From the NCBI GenBank assembly GCA_011523515.1, contig WTGO01000070.1:1-54133 (forward strand): a stretch of DNA of 54,133 nucleotides. Direction: 5' to 3'. The notes below the pieces were generated by a model. That model saw only the letters and a program-made list of their open reading frames with translations. It made no database searches and was not told where the DNA came from. Position 1 is the stretch's first letter. Every line of letters begins with the position of its first letter. This stretch comes from Chloroflexota bacterium (GTDB taxonomy: Bacteria > Chloroflexota > Anaerolineae > Aggregatilineales > Phototrophicaceae). Below, one piece after another: positions 43,108 to 51,560 of this stretch. The position numbers and the translations under genes are program-made.

Positions 43108-44646
43108 ATGAGCAAGTCCGGCTGCTTGGCGATGATATTCGGCCTGGGCGCGCTGGCGGTCTTGACCGGCTTGTGTTCATTCACCAGCTTCAGCTTGGCG
43201 CAGCAGGCCGTCATTGATATGCACGCATCCGGCTCGCGCGTTGACGACCCGCTGATTACCTTGCGCTGCGCCATCACCAGTAAGTGCGAAAGCGGGCCCT
43301 TCGGCAGCGCCTCGCAAAATGCGCCATTGCTGGTACTGACCTCGTTGGTCACGGCCGTGCCGACAGCCACGCCCACCGCCGATACTCCCGTCCCGCGGGC
43401 TGACATCGCGGCCGCGGCGACCGCTCAACCCACGCAAGCCGCCGCTACGGCGACGGCGCCGCCCGCGCAAGAATTGCCGCGGATTACCGATCCGCGCGCC
43501 ATGAACATTCTGCTGCTGGGCATCGACCAGCGCAGCGCCGCCGATGAGCAGGGCCCTTTCCGCACCGACACGATGATTCTGCTGAACATCAATCCGGCGC
43601 GTGAGACCGTTGGCGTCTTGTCCTTCCCGCGTGACCTGTGGGTGGAGATCCCCAGTTACGGTCCGGGGCGGATCAACACCGCCAATTTCCTGGGCGACAG
43701 CGATGCCTATCCCGGCGGTGGCGGACCGGCGCTGGCGATGGAAACAATCGCCGAGAATTTTGGCATTCGCGTAGAGAAGTACCTGCTGGTCAATTTCGAT
43801 GTCTTCACTACTGTGGTGGATATGCTGGCGCCGGCGGGCGTCATGGTGAATGTGACCGAATTCATCGACGACCCGACCTACCCTGACGAGTTTTACGGCA
43901 CCATCCACGTCACCTTTGAGCCGGGCGAGCAGCGCATGAATGCCGAGACCTTGCTGCAATATGCGCGGACCCGCCGCACGCAAGGCGGCGACTTCGACCG
44001 GGCGCGGCGGCAGCAGCAGGTGCTGGACGCGGTGCGGGCGGAAGTGCTGAGCGCCGGCGGCATCGTCAACTTCGTCACGCAGGCGTACCCGCTGTGGCAG
44101 GAGCTGCAAGACAATTATCGCACCAATCTGGAGCTAAACGAAATCATCGCCTTGGGCCGGCTGATGGGCAATATCGAACGCGAGGATATTCGTTATAGCG
44201 TGATCGACAATTTTTATGCTTCGCTGGGCAAGACCGCCACCGGCGAGGATGTGCTCTTCCCCGATTTTGTCGCCATTCGCGATCTCATTATGCGCACCTT
44301 CTATCCGCAAACACAGCTGACCTTGGCGGAGATTCGGGCGCGGGCAGAGGCGGAAGCGGCGCAGGTATTCGTCTACAATGGCACCAGCGTTGTCGGCTTG
44401 GCCGGCGACACGCGCGAATGGCTGCTGGCGCAGGGCGTGGGCGTCAATGGCATCAACAACGATGTGACGCGGCATCGTCAGCAAACGGAGATTCGTCAGT
44501 ATGGGCGTTACAACTGGACGGCGCAGTACATCGCCCAGCTGATGGGCTTGCCGGAAGAGCGCATCAAACGCAGCGCCGACGGCGTGATCGCCGAGGGTGT
44601 GCTGGTCGCGCTGGGCGCGGATGCGCCGGGGATTATTGCTGGTTAG
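43108..44646 (+). CDS. LytR-CpsA-Psr family wall-polymer transferase
   Basis: A 512-residue membrane protein. The N-terminal transmembrane helix is at about 8-30, then a Thr/Ala/Pro-rich linker (about 83-120). The LCP domain follows at about 130-300, with ILLLGIDQRS, RTDTMILLNINPARETVGVLSFPRDLWVEIP (about 147-178) and the late LLQYARTRRTQGGDFDRARRQQQVLDA. These include the Arg and Asp residues that hold the polyprenyl-phosphate substrate. A LytR_C domain covers about 415-505 (VFVYNGTSVVGLAGD). LCP enzymes attach wall glycopolymers to peptidoglycan. An extended -10 promoter precedes it. Confidence 0.93.
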   Translation: MSKSGCLAMIFGLGALAVLTGLCSFTSFSLAQQAVIDMHASGSRVDDPLITLRCAITSKCESGPFGSASQNAPLLVLTSLVTAVPTATPTADTPVPRADIAAAATAQPTQAAATATAPPAQELPRITDPRAMNILLLGIDQRSAADEQGPFRTDTMILLNINPARETVGVLSFPRDLWVEIPSYGPGRINTANFLGDSDAYPGGGGPALAMETIAENFGIRVEKYLLVNFDVFTTVVDMLAPAGVMVNVTEFIDDPTYPDEFYGTIHVTFEPGEQRMNAETLLQYARTRRTQGGDFDRARRQQQVLDAVRAEVLSAGGIVNFVTQAYPLWQELQDNYRTNLELNEIIALGRLMGNIEREDIRYSVIDNFYASLGKTATGEDVLFPDFVAIRDLIMRTFYPQTQLTLAEIRARAEAEAAQVFVYNGTSVVGLAGDTREWLLAQGVGVNGINNDVTRHRQQTEIRQYGRYNWTAQYIAQLMGLPEERIKRSADGVIAEGVLVALGADAPGIIAG

Positions 44647-44815
44647 CGTTGTGACAAGCCGCCATCGCCCGACATGATCGAAGGCAGATGCCCGCGGATT
44701 ATCCGTCGTGTTCCGCGGCAGAATACCCTAGAGTATTCGTGGAAACGAACGAATAGACACTCCAAGCGAGTCCTTTTGTATAGCCCGCCCAAATCGTCCG
44801 CGTCCAAGCAGTATA

Positions 44816-44824
44816 TGCTACAAT
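44816..44824 (+). promoter_or_regulatory. Extended -10 promoter TGCTACAAT
   Basis: TGCTACAAT is nearly identical to the LCP promoter element. It lies 34 bases before the FHA gene start. Confidence 0.55.
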
Positions 44825-44858
44825 ATAAGTAAGAAAGACGCGTAGCAGGACAGGAACA

Positions 44859-45584
44859 ATGGACGCGCAGCAGCAGGCCCCACTCGCAAAAATAGTCTGG
44901 CTCGACCCCTTCAGCGGCAAAACCCTCGAACACCCAATACGCGACGGCGACAAACTGACCATCGGGCGCTCCGCCAGCAACGACATCCAGATCGCCGAGG
45001 GGCATATCTCGCGCGAGCACGCTGTAATCGCATGCGAAGACGGCGCCTTCAAAATCGACGATGTGGGCAGCGCCAACGGCACCTTTATCAATGGCGTGCA
45101 AGTCTACGGCGAACATGGTCTGGACATCGGCGATGAAGTCCATCTCTTCGTCTCGGTGCTCAAGCTGCTGTCGCCCCAAGGCAATGCGGCGACCGACGCG
45201 GCCAAGAAAGTGTCGGCCGTCGCCGGCGACCGCGCCAGCCTGCGCATCACCCGCGGGCCGCAGCAGGGGCAGATCTTCGCGCTGCTGAAAGAAGAGCTGT
45301 ATATCGGGCGCTCGACGCCGAGTTCCAATTGGGAGATCGCCTTGCAAGACCCGACTGTTTCGCGCCCCCACGCCTTTCTGGTGAAAGAGCAAGACCAGTG
45401 GAAGCTCTTTGACCTGGGCAGCATCAACGGCACGGCGGTCAACAATCGGCCGGTCACGGGCGGCGAAGCGCGCAAGCTGCGCGATGGCGACCGCATCATG
45501 TTCGGCGGCACGATGACGGTGTTTCACACCGGTTTTCCGGCTCAATTAGCCACCGGACAGCGGGTCCAAAACGGGCAGACATGA
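44859..45584 (+). CDS. Tandem FHA-domain protein
   Basis: A 241-residue cytoplasmic protein with two forkhead-associated domains. The first (about 25-105) has the core LTIGRSASNDIQI, ISREHAVI and GSANGTFINGV. The second (about 140-225) has YIGRSTPSSN, VSRPHAFLV and GSINGTAVNNRPV. Both keep the Arg, Ser and Asn that read phosphothreonine, though His in SRPH/SREH is standard. FHA proteins bind phosphothreonine made by Hanks kinases; a kinase-like gene is at 9858, but a link is unproven. The stop overlaps the sulfatase start by four bases, so they are coupled. Confidence 0.92.
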   Translation: MDAQQQAPLAKIVWLDPFSGKTLEHPIRDGDKLTIGRSASNDIQIAEGHISREHAVIACEDGAFKIDDVGSANGTFINGVQVYGEHGLDIGDEVHLFVSVLKLLSPQGNAATDAAKKVSAVAGDRASLRITRGPQQGQIFALLKEELYIGRSTPSSNWEIALQDPTVSRPHAFLVKEQDQWKLFDLGSINGTAVNNRPVTGGEARKLRDGDRIMFGGTMTVFHTGFPAQLATGQRVQNGQT

Positions 45585-46942
45585 CAAAACCAAATATCAT
45601 CCTCATTATCGCCGATGACATGGGTTATGGCGATTTCGGCATATTCAACGATCAAATCTCTTGCACGCCGCAGCTTGACGCGCTGGTGGATCAAGGTCTC
45701 ACTTTGACGCAGCATTATTCGGCGGCGCCAGTCTGCGCGCCGGCGCGGGCGGCGCTGATAACAGGCCGCTATCCGCATCGCACCGGCGGCATTGACACCT
45801 TGGAAGCGCGCGGGCTGGATCGCCTGCGGTTGGATGAGCGAACGCTGGCGGATGTGCTGGGCGGCGCGGGTTATGCGACGGCGCTGATCGGCAAGTGGCA
45901 CAACGGCGCGCTGAATCCGTGTTATCATCCGACCGCGCGCGGTTACGATGAGTTCGTCGGCTTCCAGGGCGGCTGGAATCCCTATTACCGCTACCGCCTG
46001 GACCGCAACGGGAGCATCGAATACGGCGACAAGGATCAGTATTTGACCGATGTCTTCAGCGATGCCGCCGTCGACTTTATCGAGCGGAATCAGCGCGATC
46101 CCTTCTTCTTGCAATTGGCGTACAACGCGCCGCACTTCCCCCTGGAAGCGCCGGACGCCATCGCGCGGAAATATGCCGATATGGGTTTCAGCGTCGGCGT
46201 CAGCCTGCTTTACGCCATGATCGAGGTGATGGACGCGGGCATTGGACGCATCGCCGGGGTGCTGGACGAATTGGGCATCGCCGGCAATACGGTTCTGATG
46301 TTCACCAGCGACAACGGTCCGGCGCTGGGCGACTGGAATGGCTTTTCGCAGCGGCGCTTCAACTACAACTTCAACGGCGGCAAAGGCAATACCTACGAGG
46401 GCGGCATTCGCGTACCCATGATCTTGCGCTGGCCGGATGGTTTGCCCGGCGGCGTCCGCAGCGATGCCATGGCGCATTTCAGCGATTGGTTCCCGACGCT
46501 GCTGAATCTGGCGACTGTCGATGTGCCGGACGACAGGCCGCTAGATGGTGTCGATATCACACCGGCGCTGCGCGGCGAAAACGGCGGAGACTACCCGCAG
46601 CGCTGCTGGCAGTGGAATCGCTATACGCCGTTGGGCGAGTGCAACGCGGCCATACGCGACGGCGATTGGAAGCTGCTGCGGCCGCTGATCCCCGAAGCCA
46701 TGCAGGTCAGCGCCCTGGATACCGCGCTGGATCACGCCATCAAGTATTACCCGGAACATTTCTCCGACATCATTCGCGAGCCCGAGCCGCCGCGGACCGT
46801 GCCGGCGCCGCCCGCGCCGCTGCTCTTTAACATCGCCGACGACCCCTTCGAGTTGAACGACCTCGCGGATCAGCAGCCGCAGCGCGTCGCCGCCATGGAG
46901 CGCGCGCTGGAGCGCTGGTTCGTGGATGTGACAGGGATCTGA
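45581..46942 (+). CDS. Sulfatase (type I, formylglycine-dependent)
   Basis: A 453-residue arylsulfatase-family enzyme that removes sulfate esters. The maturation site is Cys52-Ala-Pro-Ala-Arg56 (VCAPARAALITGRYP), where Cys becomes formylglycine. Metal-binding Asp12-Asp13 (IIADDMGYG) and Asp-Asn in FTSDNGPALG are present, as is GKWHNG, the substrate-side Lys-His motif. No signal peptide is seen, unlike many exported sulfatases, so it may act in the cytoplasm. No formylglycine-generating enzyme or anSME gene is in the window. Coupling to the FHA gene by ATGA overlap is unusual. The substrate may be a sulfated polysaccharide; that is a guess. Confidence 0.93.
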   Translation: MTKPNIILIIADDMGYGDFGIFNDQISCTPQLDALVDQGLTLTQHYSAAPVCAPARAALITGRYPHRTGGIDTLEARGLDRLRLDERTLADVLGGAGYATALIGKWHNGALNPCYHPTARGYDEFVGFQGGWNPYYRYRLDRNGSIEYGDKDQYLTDVFSDAAVDFIERNQRDPFFLQLAYNAPHFPLEAPDAIARKYADMGFSVGVSLLYAMIEVMDAGIGRIAGVLDELGIAGNTVLMFTSDNGPALGDWNGFSQRRFNYNFNGGKGNTYEGGIRVPMILRWPDGLPGGVRSDAMAHFSDWFPTLLNLATVDVPDDRPLDGVDITPALRGENGGDYPQRCWQWNRYTPLGECNAAIRDGDWKLLRPLIPEAMQVSALDTALDHAIKYYPEHFSDIIREPEPPRTVPAPPAPLLFNIADDPFELNDLADQQPQRVAAMERALERWFVDVTGI

Positions 46943-46956
46943 TATCAACACTGGTT

Positions 46957-47029
46957 CTTTCACCACAGAGGGCACAGAGGATTACCTTCGGAAAACGGGC
47001 GACTCACAGAGTTGCCTCTACATTTCACC
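46957..47029. repeat. Two adjacent dispersed repeat pieces
   Basis: TTTCACCACAGAGGGCAC then AGAGG (46958-46980) belongs to the CACAGAGG family. GGGCGACTCACAGAGTTGCC (46997-47016) and TCTACATTTCACC (47017-47029) belongs to the hairpin family found at 37847. Both lie between the sulfatase stop and the next gene's promoter. Confidence 0.55.
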
Positions 47030-47035
47030 GTTATG

Positions 47036-47064
47036 TTGTTAGACGGGGGCGTGGCGAGTATAGT
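47036..47064 (+). promoter_or_regulatory. Promoter before Ldh-type dehydrogenase
   Basis: TTGTTA (47036-47041) and TATAGT (47059-47064) are spaced by 17 bases. The pair lies 59 bases before the gene start, directly after a hairpin repeat. Confidence 0.6.
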
Positions 47065-47122
47065 ACGCGGAAGGAATAGCTGGTGAATTTGAAAAACAAG
47101 TGAGAGCAATGAGGAAGTATTT

Positions 47123-48160
47123 ATGCCAATTATTCAAGCCAATCAACTGACCGGCGTCATCGCCCGAATCTTGTCCGCGGCTGGAGCGCGACCCGACTAC
47201 GCCGACATCGTGGCGAGGCATCTGGTGGACGCCAATTTGGCCGGCCACGACTCGCATGGCGTTATCCGGGCGCCCTATTACGTGCGCTCGATCGAAAAAG
47301 GCGAACTCGAGCCGGCCGCCGAGCCGGAGATCGTCGACGAGACAGCTTCAATGGCGCAGGTTTGCGGCCACTGGACCTTTGGCCAGGTGATCGCCAAGCA
47401 GGCGACTGAGATCGCCATCGACAAAGCCCGCGCGGGCGGCGTCGGCTTGGTCTCGATGTACCACGAGGGGCATACCGGGCGCATCGGCGCCTACGCCGAG
47501 ATGGGCGCGGAGGCCGGCATGGCGTCGATGATCTGGGACGGCTGCGTCGGCGGACCGCGCTCGGTGGTGGTGCCGCTGAATGGCACCGGGCGCAAGATCG
47601 GCGCCAACCCGATCGCCATGGGTTTCCCCAGCGCGACGCGCGGTACGGTGCTGCTGGATTTCGCCACGTCGATATCGGCGGCCGGCAAGGTCATGGTGGC
47701 GGTGGACAAAGGCGAGCAGCTGCCGGGCGACTGGATCGTGGACGCCGATTGGCAGCCCACCTCCGACCCCACCAAGCTCAAAGACGGCGGCGCGCTGCGG
47801 CCGATGGGCCTGCCCTATGTCGGGCACAAGGGCTACGCGCTGGCGATGATGGTCGGGCTGTTCAGCATGATGGCATCGCTGCGCTCGGAGAATCAGCCGC
47901 CGCTGGAAGACCGCTGGGGCACGGTGATCCTGATGATTGACATTGCGCGCTTCGGGCCGGTGGATGTCTTCCAGCGGCAGGTCGACGCAGTGATCGATTT
48001 TGTGAAGACCGACCCGCTGGCGGGCGAGGTGCTCTACCCGGGCGAGCTCGAGGCGCGCAATCGGCGCGAGCGGCTGGCGAACGGCATTGACCTGCCGGCG
48101 GCGACCTGGGGCGAGATCAGCGCCTGCGCCGCGGGGCTTGGCGTGCCTGTGCCGGCGTAA
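47123..48160 (+). CDS. Malate/L-lactate dehydrogenase family oxidoreductase
   Basis: A 345-residue NAD(P)-dependent enzyme of the YbiC/ureidoglycolate-type family (Ldh_2), which has a fold unlike classic MDH/LDH. Signature stretches are LVDANLAGHDSHGVIRAPYYV (about 33-53) and GLVSMYHEGHTGRIGAYAEMGA (about 108-129), where the usual NSNHxGR substrate His is seen in an altered form (MYHEGHTGR). Further ones are GANPIAMGFPS, LLDFATSISAAGKV and PYVGHKGYALAMMVGLF. Substrates include malate, lactate, ureidoglycolate and 2,3-diketo-L-gulonate; the choice is open. A good promoter lies at 47036. Confidence 0.9.
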   Translation: MPIIQANQLTGVIARILSAAGARPDYADIVARHLVDANLAGHDSHGVIRAPYYVRSIEKGELEPAAEPEIVDETASMAQVCGHWTFGQVIAKQATEIAIDKARAGGVGLVSMYHEGHTGRIGAYAEMGAEAGMASMIWDGCVGGPRSVVVPLNGTGRKIGANPIAMGFPSATRGTVLLDFATSISAAGKVMVAVDKGEQLPGDWIVDADWQPTSDPTKLKDGGALRPMGLPYVGHKGYALAMMVGLFSMMASLRSENQPPLEDRWGTVILMIDIARFGPVDVFQRQVDAVIDFVKTDPLAGEVLYPGELEARNRRERLANGIDLPAATWGEISACAAGLGVPVPA

Positions 48161-48169
48161 ATGAGGGTC

Positions 48170-48302
48170 CTCATCCCCCGGCCCCTTCCACATCTCTATG
48201 TGGAAGCATCCCCAAAATGAGAGAAGGGGAGCGGTGGCGTCCGATCCATGTACGCAAATGAGCCCCTCCCTCATCTTGGGGGAGGGGTTTGGGGTGGGGG
48301 CG
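48170..48302. repeat. CCCCTTCC hairpin and CCCTCCCC repeat pair
   Basis: TCATCCCCCGGCCCCTTCC (48171-48189) followed by TATGTGGAAG and GAGAAGGGGAGCGGTGG (48221-48237) is a longer relative of the 22806 element. CCCCTCCCTCATC and TTGGGGGAGGGG (48263-48288) form a second hairpin. No gene is seen in this gap. Confidence 0.5.
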
Positions 48303-48334
48303 GAAAATGACGAGCGGCACAGAGAAAGAAGGGC

Positions 48335-49276
48335 ATGCCTTCACAAGCTGAGATGCATCGGGAGTTGCGTAGCGCGACTGCAAGCGAGGAGCGCCGCGAT
48401 ATCGCGCTGCAGCTACTGGCGCGGACGAATAGCCGACTCTATTTGGACGAGTGCCTGCGCGCGCTGAATGCCGAGCCGGTGCGGGCGAGGCTGGACGAGA
48501 GCCACCGCGGCATTATGCGCGAAAAGTGCCTGGGTTATTTCGCCGAGAGCAAGCGCGATAAAGGCGGCCTGCTGCGCGAAGGCTTGACCCGGCTGCTCGT
48601 TTACATCGAGCATCCCGACGACGCCGACATCTACAAGCTGGGCGTCGAGGCTTATCACTTGCAGCCGGTCGACGATGTGGCGCAGAATTTGCGGGCGGTT
48701 GCGTTGGCGGGTTTGGCGCCGGTTGATCCGCCGCTGGCTTGCCTCTACGCGGCCCGCTTCCTGGGCGAAAGTCACACCTCGGTCTTCAATTGCGAGCCGG
48801 CGATGACAGCAATCGACGTGCTGGTCGCCTCGAATCAGCGCTTGCCCATCTATCAGTTCCTGCTGCGCGGCGGCGAGGGCATGGCGCGCTCGCAACGCGG
48901 CGAGTTGACCGGCAAGGCGTTGGAGTCCCTGGGCGCTGATTTCCCGCTTCATTTGTATGAGGATCTGATCGCGCAGTATCAGGCGCTGGACCAGCCGACC
49001 GCCACGATGGGCATCATCAACTTCATCATCGAGGCGCGGGCGGAGGCGCTTTACGACCGGCTGGAAGACGTTATTCTCTCAACGCGCCATGTGGACCTGC
49101 GGCGTTACGGGCTGGTGATGATGGCGGCGGCTCGCGCTGACGAACTGGGCGAGCGACTGCTGCGGATGGCCAATCTGGCCCGTAAAGACGACCTGCCGCT
49201 CTTCATTGACGCCGTCGAGATCTGCCACCTGCCGGAGCGGGACGAGATGCTGACGGCGCTGCGTCGCCGGCTTTAG
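48335..49276 (+). CDS. Hypothetical alpha-helical repeat protein
   Basis: A 313-residue protein without a named family. It is made of short amphipathic helices in pairs, with patterns such as LLREGLTRLLVYIEHPDDADIYKLGVEAY and DLRRYGLVMMAAARADELGERLLRMA (residues roughly 245-270), suggestive of HEAT-like repeats. No signal peptide, membrane segment or catalytic motif is visible. AGAAGGG lies before the start. It follows the dehydrogenase gene after a repeat-filled gap of 174 bases. A scaffold role is a guess. Confidence 0.65.
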   Translation: MPSQAEMHRELRSATASEERRDIALQLLARTNSRLYLDECLRALNAEPVRARLDESHRGIMREKCLGYFAESKRDKGGLLREGLTRLLVYIEHPDDADIYKLGVEAYHLQPVDDVAQNLRAVALAGLAPVDPPLACLYAARFLGESHTSVFNCEPAMTAIDVLVASNQRLPIYQFLLRGGEGMARSQRGELTGKALESLGADFPLHLYEDLIAQYQALDQPTATMGIINFIIEARAEALYDRLEDVILSTRHVDLRRYGLVMMAAARADELGERLLRMANLARKDDLPLFIDAVEICHLPERDEMLTALRRRL

Positions 49277-49296
49277 AGTGCTGCGAAGACTCCGGA

Positions 49297-50496
49297 CTAG
49301 CGCAATTCGCGATAGTAGAGTTCTTCAAAGGCGACTTCCAGCTGGTTGGTTACGGACATGATCAGGCTCGCTGGTTCGACCTCGCCCAGGATTCCTACGT
49401 CTAGCAGTATATCGGTAGTTATGATGAAGCGGCCGTGAGTGTACTGCGCCATGATGTGCATGCCGTCATCGCTGTGGCATGATGGCGTCATCATCATCAA
49501 AACCGGCGAACGCGTTTGGTAGGGTTGAACGAAGCCGTCGCTTTCGGCCATTGCGACCAACAGACCATCAGCCAGAGCGGCAACTGCGTCTTCGGCACTG
49601 GCGAATACATCCACCGCGTAGCCGACAGAAGTGTAGAAGGCGTCCGGGTCACATGCGGCATTGTGAATGCGCATGGCTACGCGGTATTCATGTCCGTAGC
49701 GCGCGGCGAATTCCGCGAAATCATCCTGCCATTTTTCAGGCAGACTATCGCGGCGGTCTTCGCTGTTCCGCGCGCTCATGTCATCAGTATTGAAGCGTTT
49801 AAATGCGTCCAGCAGCTCTTGCGGAGTCACCGGAATGGGCGTAAGCGCGCCCGTATCGTCTACCTGTGTTGGGTCTGTGATGATCAGAATCGTGTGCAGC
49901 GCCTCGCCGGGTTCTGAGGCTGACTGCGGGTCGCGCTCGCGTATGGCTTCGACGACATCCTGGCCGATGAGCACATCGCCAAAGATGGTGTGTTTGCCAT
50001 TGAGGTGTGGCGTGGGCGCGGTGGTGATGAAGAATTGGCTGCCGTTGGTGCCGGGCCCGGCATTAGCCATCGCCAGTACAAAGGGACGATGAAAGGTAAG
50101 ATGGCCGGCGGTCTCGTCACCGAAGCGATAGCCGGGGCCGCCGCGTCCGCTGCCGGTGGGGTCGCCACCTTGCGCCATGAAACCGGGGATGACGCGGTGG
50201 AAGGTGGTGCTGTCATAGTAGCCTTGCTGCGCCAGGAAAACGAAGTTATTCACCGTAATGTCTGCGAATTCATCGTACAGGTTGACGTAAATGGCGCCGG
50301 CGCTGGTGCAGAGGATGGCGCGGTAATCCGTATCCGGTTCAAGCACCTGCTCCGCCTGTTCGAACTGCATCGGCGTCGGTGGCGCCGGCTCGGCGGCGTC
50401 GCAGAGTTCTTGCGGGCTGGGCGCGTCTTGCGCGAACGAAAGCGCGGCGAAGACGGCGACAAGCGACAAGGCGATAAGGGGTCGGAGCCAGGTCAT
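49297..50496 (-). CDS. Secreted cyclophilin-type peptidyl-prolyl isomerase
   Basis: A 399-residue exported protein. A signal peptide is at about 1-23 (LRPLIALSLVAVFAALSFAQ). The cyclophilin domain covers about 60-210, with FHRVIPGFMAQGGDPTGSGRGGPGYRFGDE (positions about 105-135; Arg of FHRV is the catalytic residue), NGSQFFITTAPTPHLNGKHTIFG and GQDVVEAI. An extra C-terminal domain of about 160 residues has no recognised family; it contains FAARYGHEYRVAM and ILLDVGILGEVEPASLI. The ATG at 50496 starts the signal peptide; longer upstream reading is spurious. It likely assists folding of exported proteins. Confidence 0.9.
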   Translation of the reverse strand: MTWLRPLIALSLVAVFAALSFAQDAPSPQELCDAAEPAPPTPMQFEQAEQVLEPDTDYRAILCTSAGAIYVNLYDEFADITVNNFVFLAQQGYYDSTTFHRVIPGFMAQGGDPTGSGRGGPGYRFGDETAGHLTFHRPFVLAMANAGPGTNGSQFFITTAPTPHLNGKHTIFGDVLIGQDVVEAIRERDPQSASEPGEALHTILIITDPTQVDDTGALTPIPVTPQELLDAFKRFNTDDMSARNSEDRRDSLPEKWQDDFAEFAARYGHEYRVAMRIHNAACDPDAFYTSVGYAVDVFASAEDAVAALADGLLVAMAESDGFVQPYQTRSPVLMMMTPSCHSDDGMHIMAQYTHGRFIITTDILLDVGILGEVEPASLIMSVTNQLEVAFEELYYRELR

Positions 50497-50615
50497 GAGT
50501 TCGTCCCTTGGGAAATCAAGATGGTCAAGATGTGGCGCTGGGCATTGTGCCTGAGCGGCAGCCTCTTGCCTAGACGAAATCGGCAGCGCCCCACTCAATG
50601 GATGTCCGCGGCGCG

Positions 50616-50643
50616 TTGACAGCCCAAGCGACTTTGTTACAAT
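50616..50643 (+). promoter_or_regulatory. Near-consensus promoter before DUF2461 gene
   Basis: TTGACA (50616-50621) and TACAAT (50638-50643), spaced by 16 bases and with an extended TG at 50635-50636. It lies 36 bases before the ATG at 50679, one of the clearest promoters in the window. Confidence 0.8.
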
Positions 50644-50678
50644 CGGTTGGCGATCACGCATCCGAACTGGACACAACG

Positions 50679-51383
50679 ATGAGCAACTTTCCTGGCTTCC
50701 CGCCTGAAACACAAGCATTCTTGCGCGAGCTGCGCGAGAACAACACACGAGAATGGTTCGCCGCCAACAAGGAACGCTTCGACGATGTCGTGCGCGCGCC
50801 GGCGTTGCAGTGGGTGGCGGCGATGGGCGAACGCCTGAAGACGCTTGATGCGGATATCGTCATCGACCTGCGCGTGAATGGGAGCGGCTCGCTGATGCGC
50901 GCGGCGCGCGACACGCGCTTCAGCAAGGACAAATCGCCCTACAAGGTCAATGTCGCCATGATGTGGTGGCGTGGCGCGGGAAAGAAGATGCAGCATCCGG
51001 CCTTTGGCATGCAGATCACGCCGGATGACGCCGGCTTGATGGCGGGCATGTTTCATTTTCGGAAGCCGATGTTGGAAGCTTATCGGCAAGCGGTAGTCGA
51101 CGATGAGCTGGGAGAAAAGCTGCTGGAGGCGACGCGAACGGTCGAAGACGCCGGCTATTCCATCAGCGGACGGCATTACAAGACTGTGCCGCGCGGCTTC
51201 GACAAAGAGCACCCGCGGGTTGAATGGCTGAAGTACAATAATCTGCACGCCGGCGCCCACGATATTGCGCCGGGCATAATCGCCTCGCCACAACTGATCG
51301 ATGTTAGCTTCGATCACTTTGCGAAGTTGGCGCCGATACATCACTGGCTGGCGGCCGTGCAGAAGCGCTTCGGCGGCGTATAG
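50679..51383 (+). CDS. DUF2461 family protein
   Basis: A 234-residue protein of the DUF2461 (TIGR02453) family. The start is PGFPPETQAFLRELRENNTREWFAANKERFDD (positions 5-36). Later motifs include RAARDTRFSKDKSPYKVNVAM (about 74-94), HPAFGMQITPDDAGLMAGMFHF, and GRHYKTVPRGFDKEHPRVEWLKYNNLHA. The function is not known. The ATG at 50679 is chosen from the promoter position and family start. The gene is single and divergent from the cyclophilin. Confidence 0.88.
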   Translation: MSNFPGFPPETQAFLRELRENNTREWFAANKERFDDVVRAPALQWVAAMGERLKTLDADIVIDLRVNGSGSLMRAARDTRFSKDKSPYKVNVAMMWWRGAGKKMQHPAFGMQITPDDAGLMAGMFHFRKPMLEAYRQAVVDDELGEKLLEATRTVEDAGYSISGRHYKTVPRGFDKEHPRVEWLKYNNLHAGAHDIAPGIIASPQLIDVSFDHFAKLAPIHHWLAAVQKRFGGV

Positions 51384-51400
51384 GGAAAGCGCCAGTTCGT

Positions 51401-51406
51401 TATAAT
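51401..51406 (+). promoter_or_regulatory. TATAAT -10 box before VWA/Ig gene
   Basis: A perfect TATAAT lies 154 bases upstream of the VWA/Ig-like gene. No good -35 hexamer is seen at 16-18 bases upstream. Confidence 0.35.
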
Positions 51407-51560
51407 TGTTTCACAGCTTTTGAACAGGATTCCACTGTTATTCCGAGAACATCTTACCTATAATCCGCACATTATCCGCCAGCGCGAAAAACACTTGTGA
51501 TCCCGAGTAATCTTCCACCGCCGGTGTGTTTGCCACCGCCTAGCCGTTTGGGAGCCTGAG

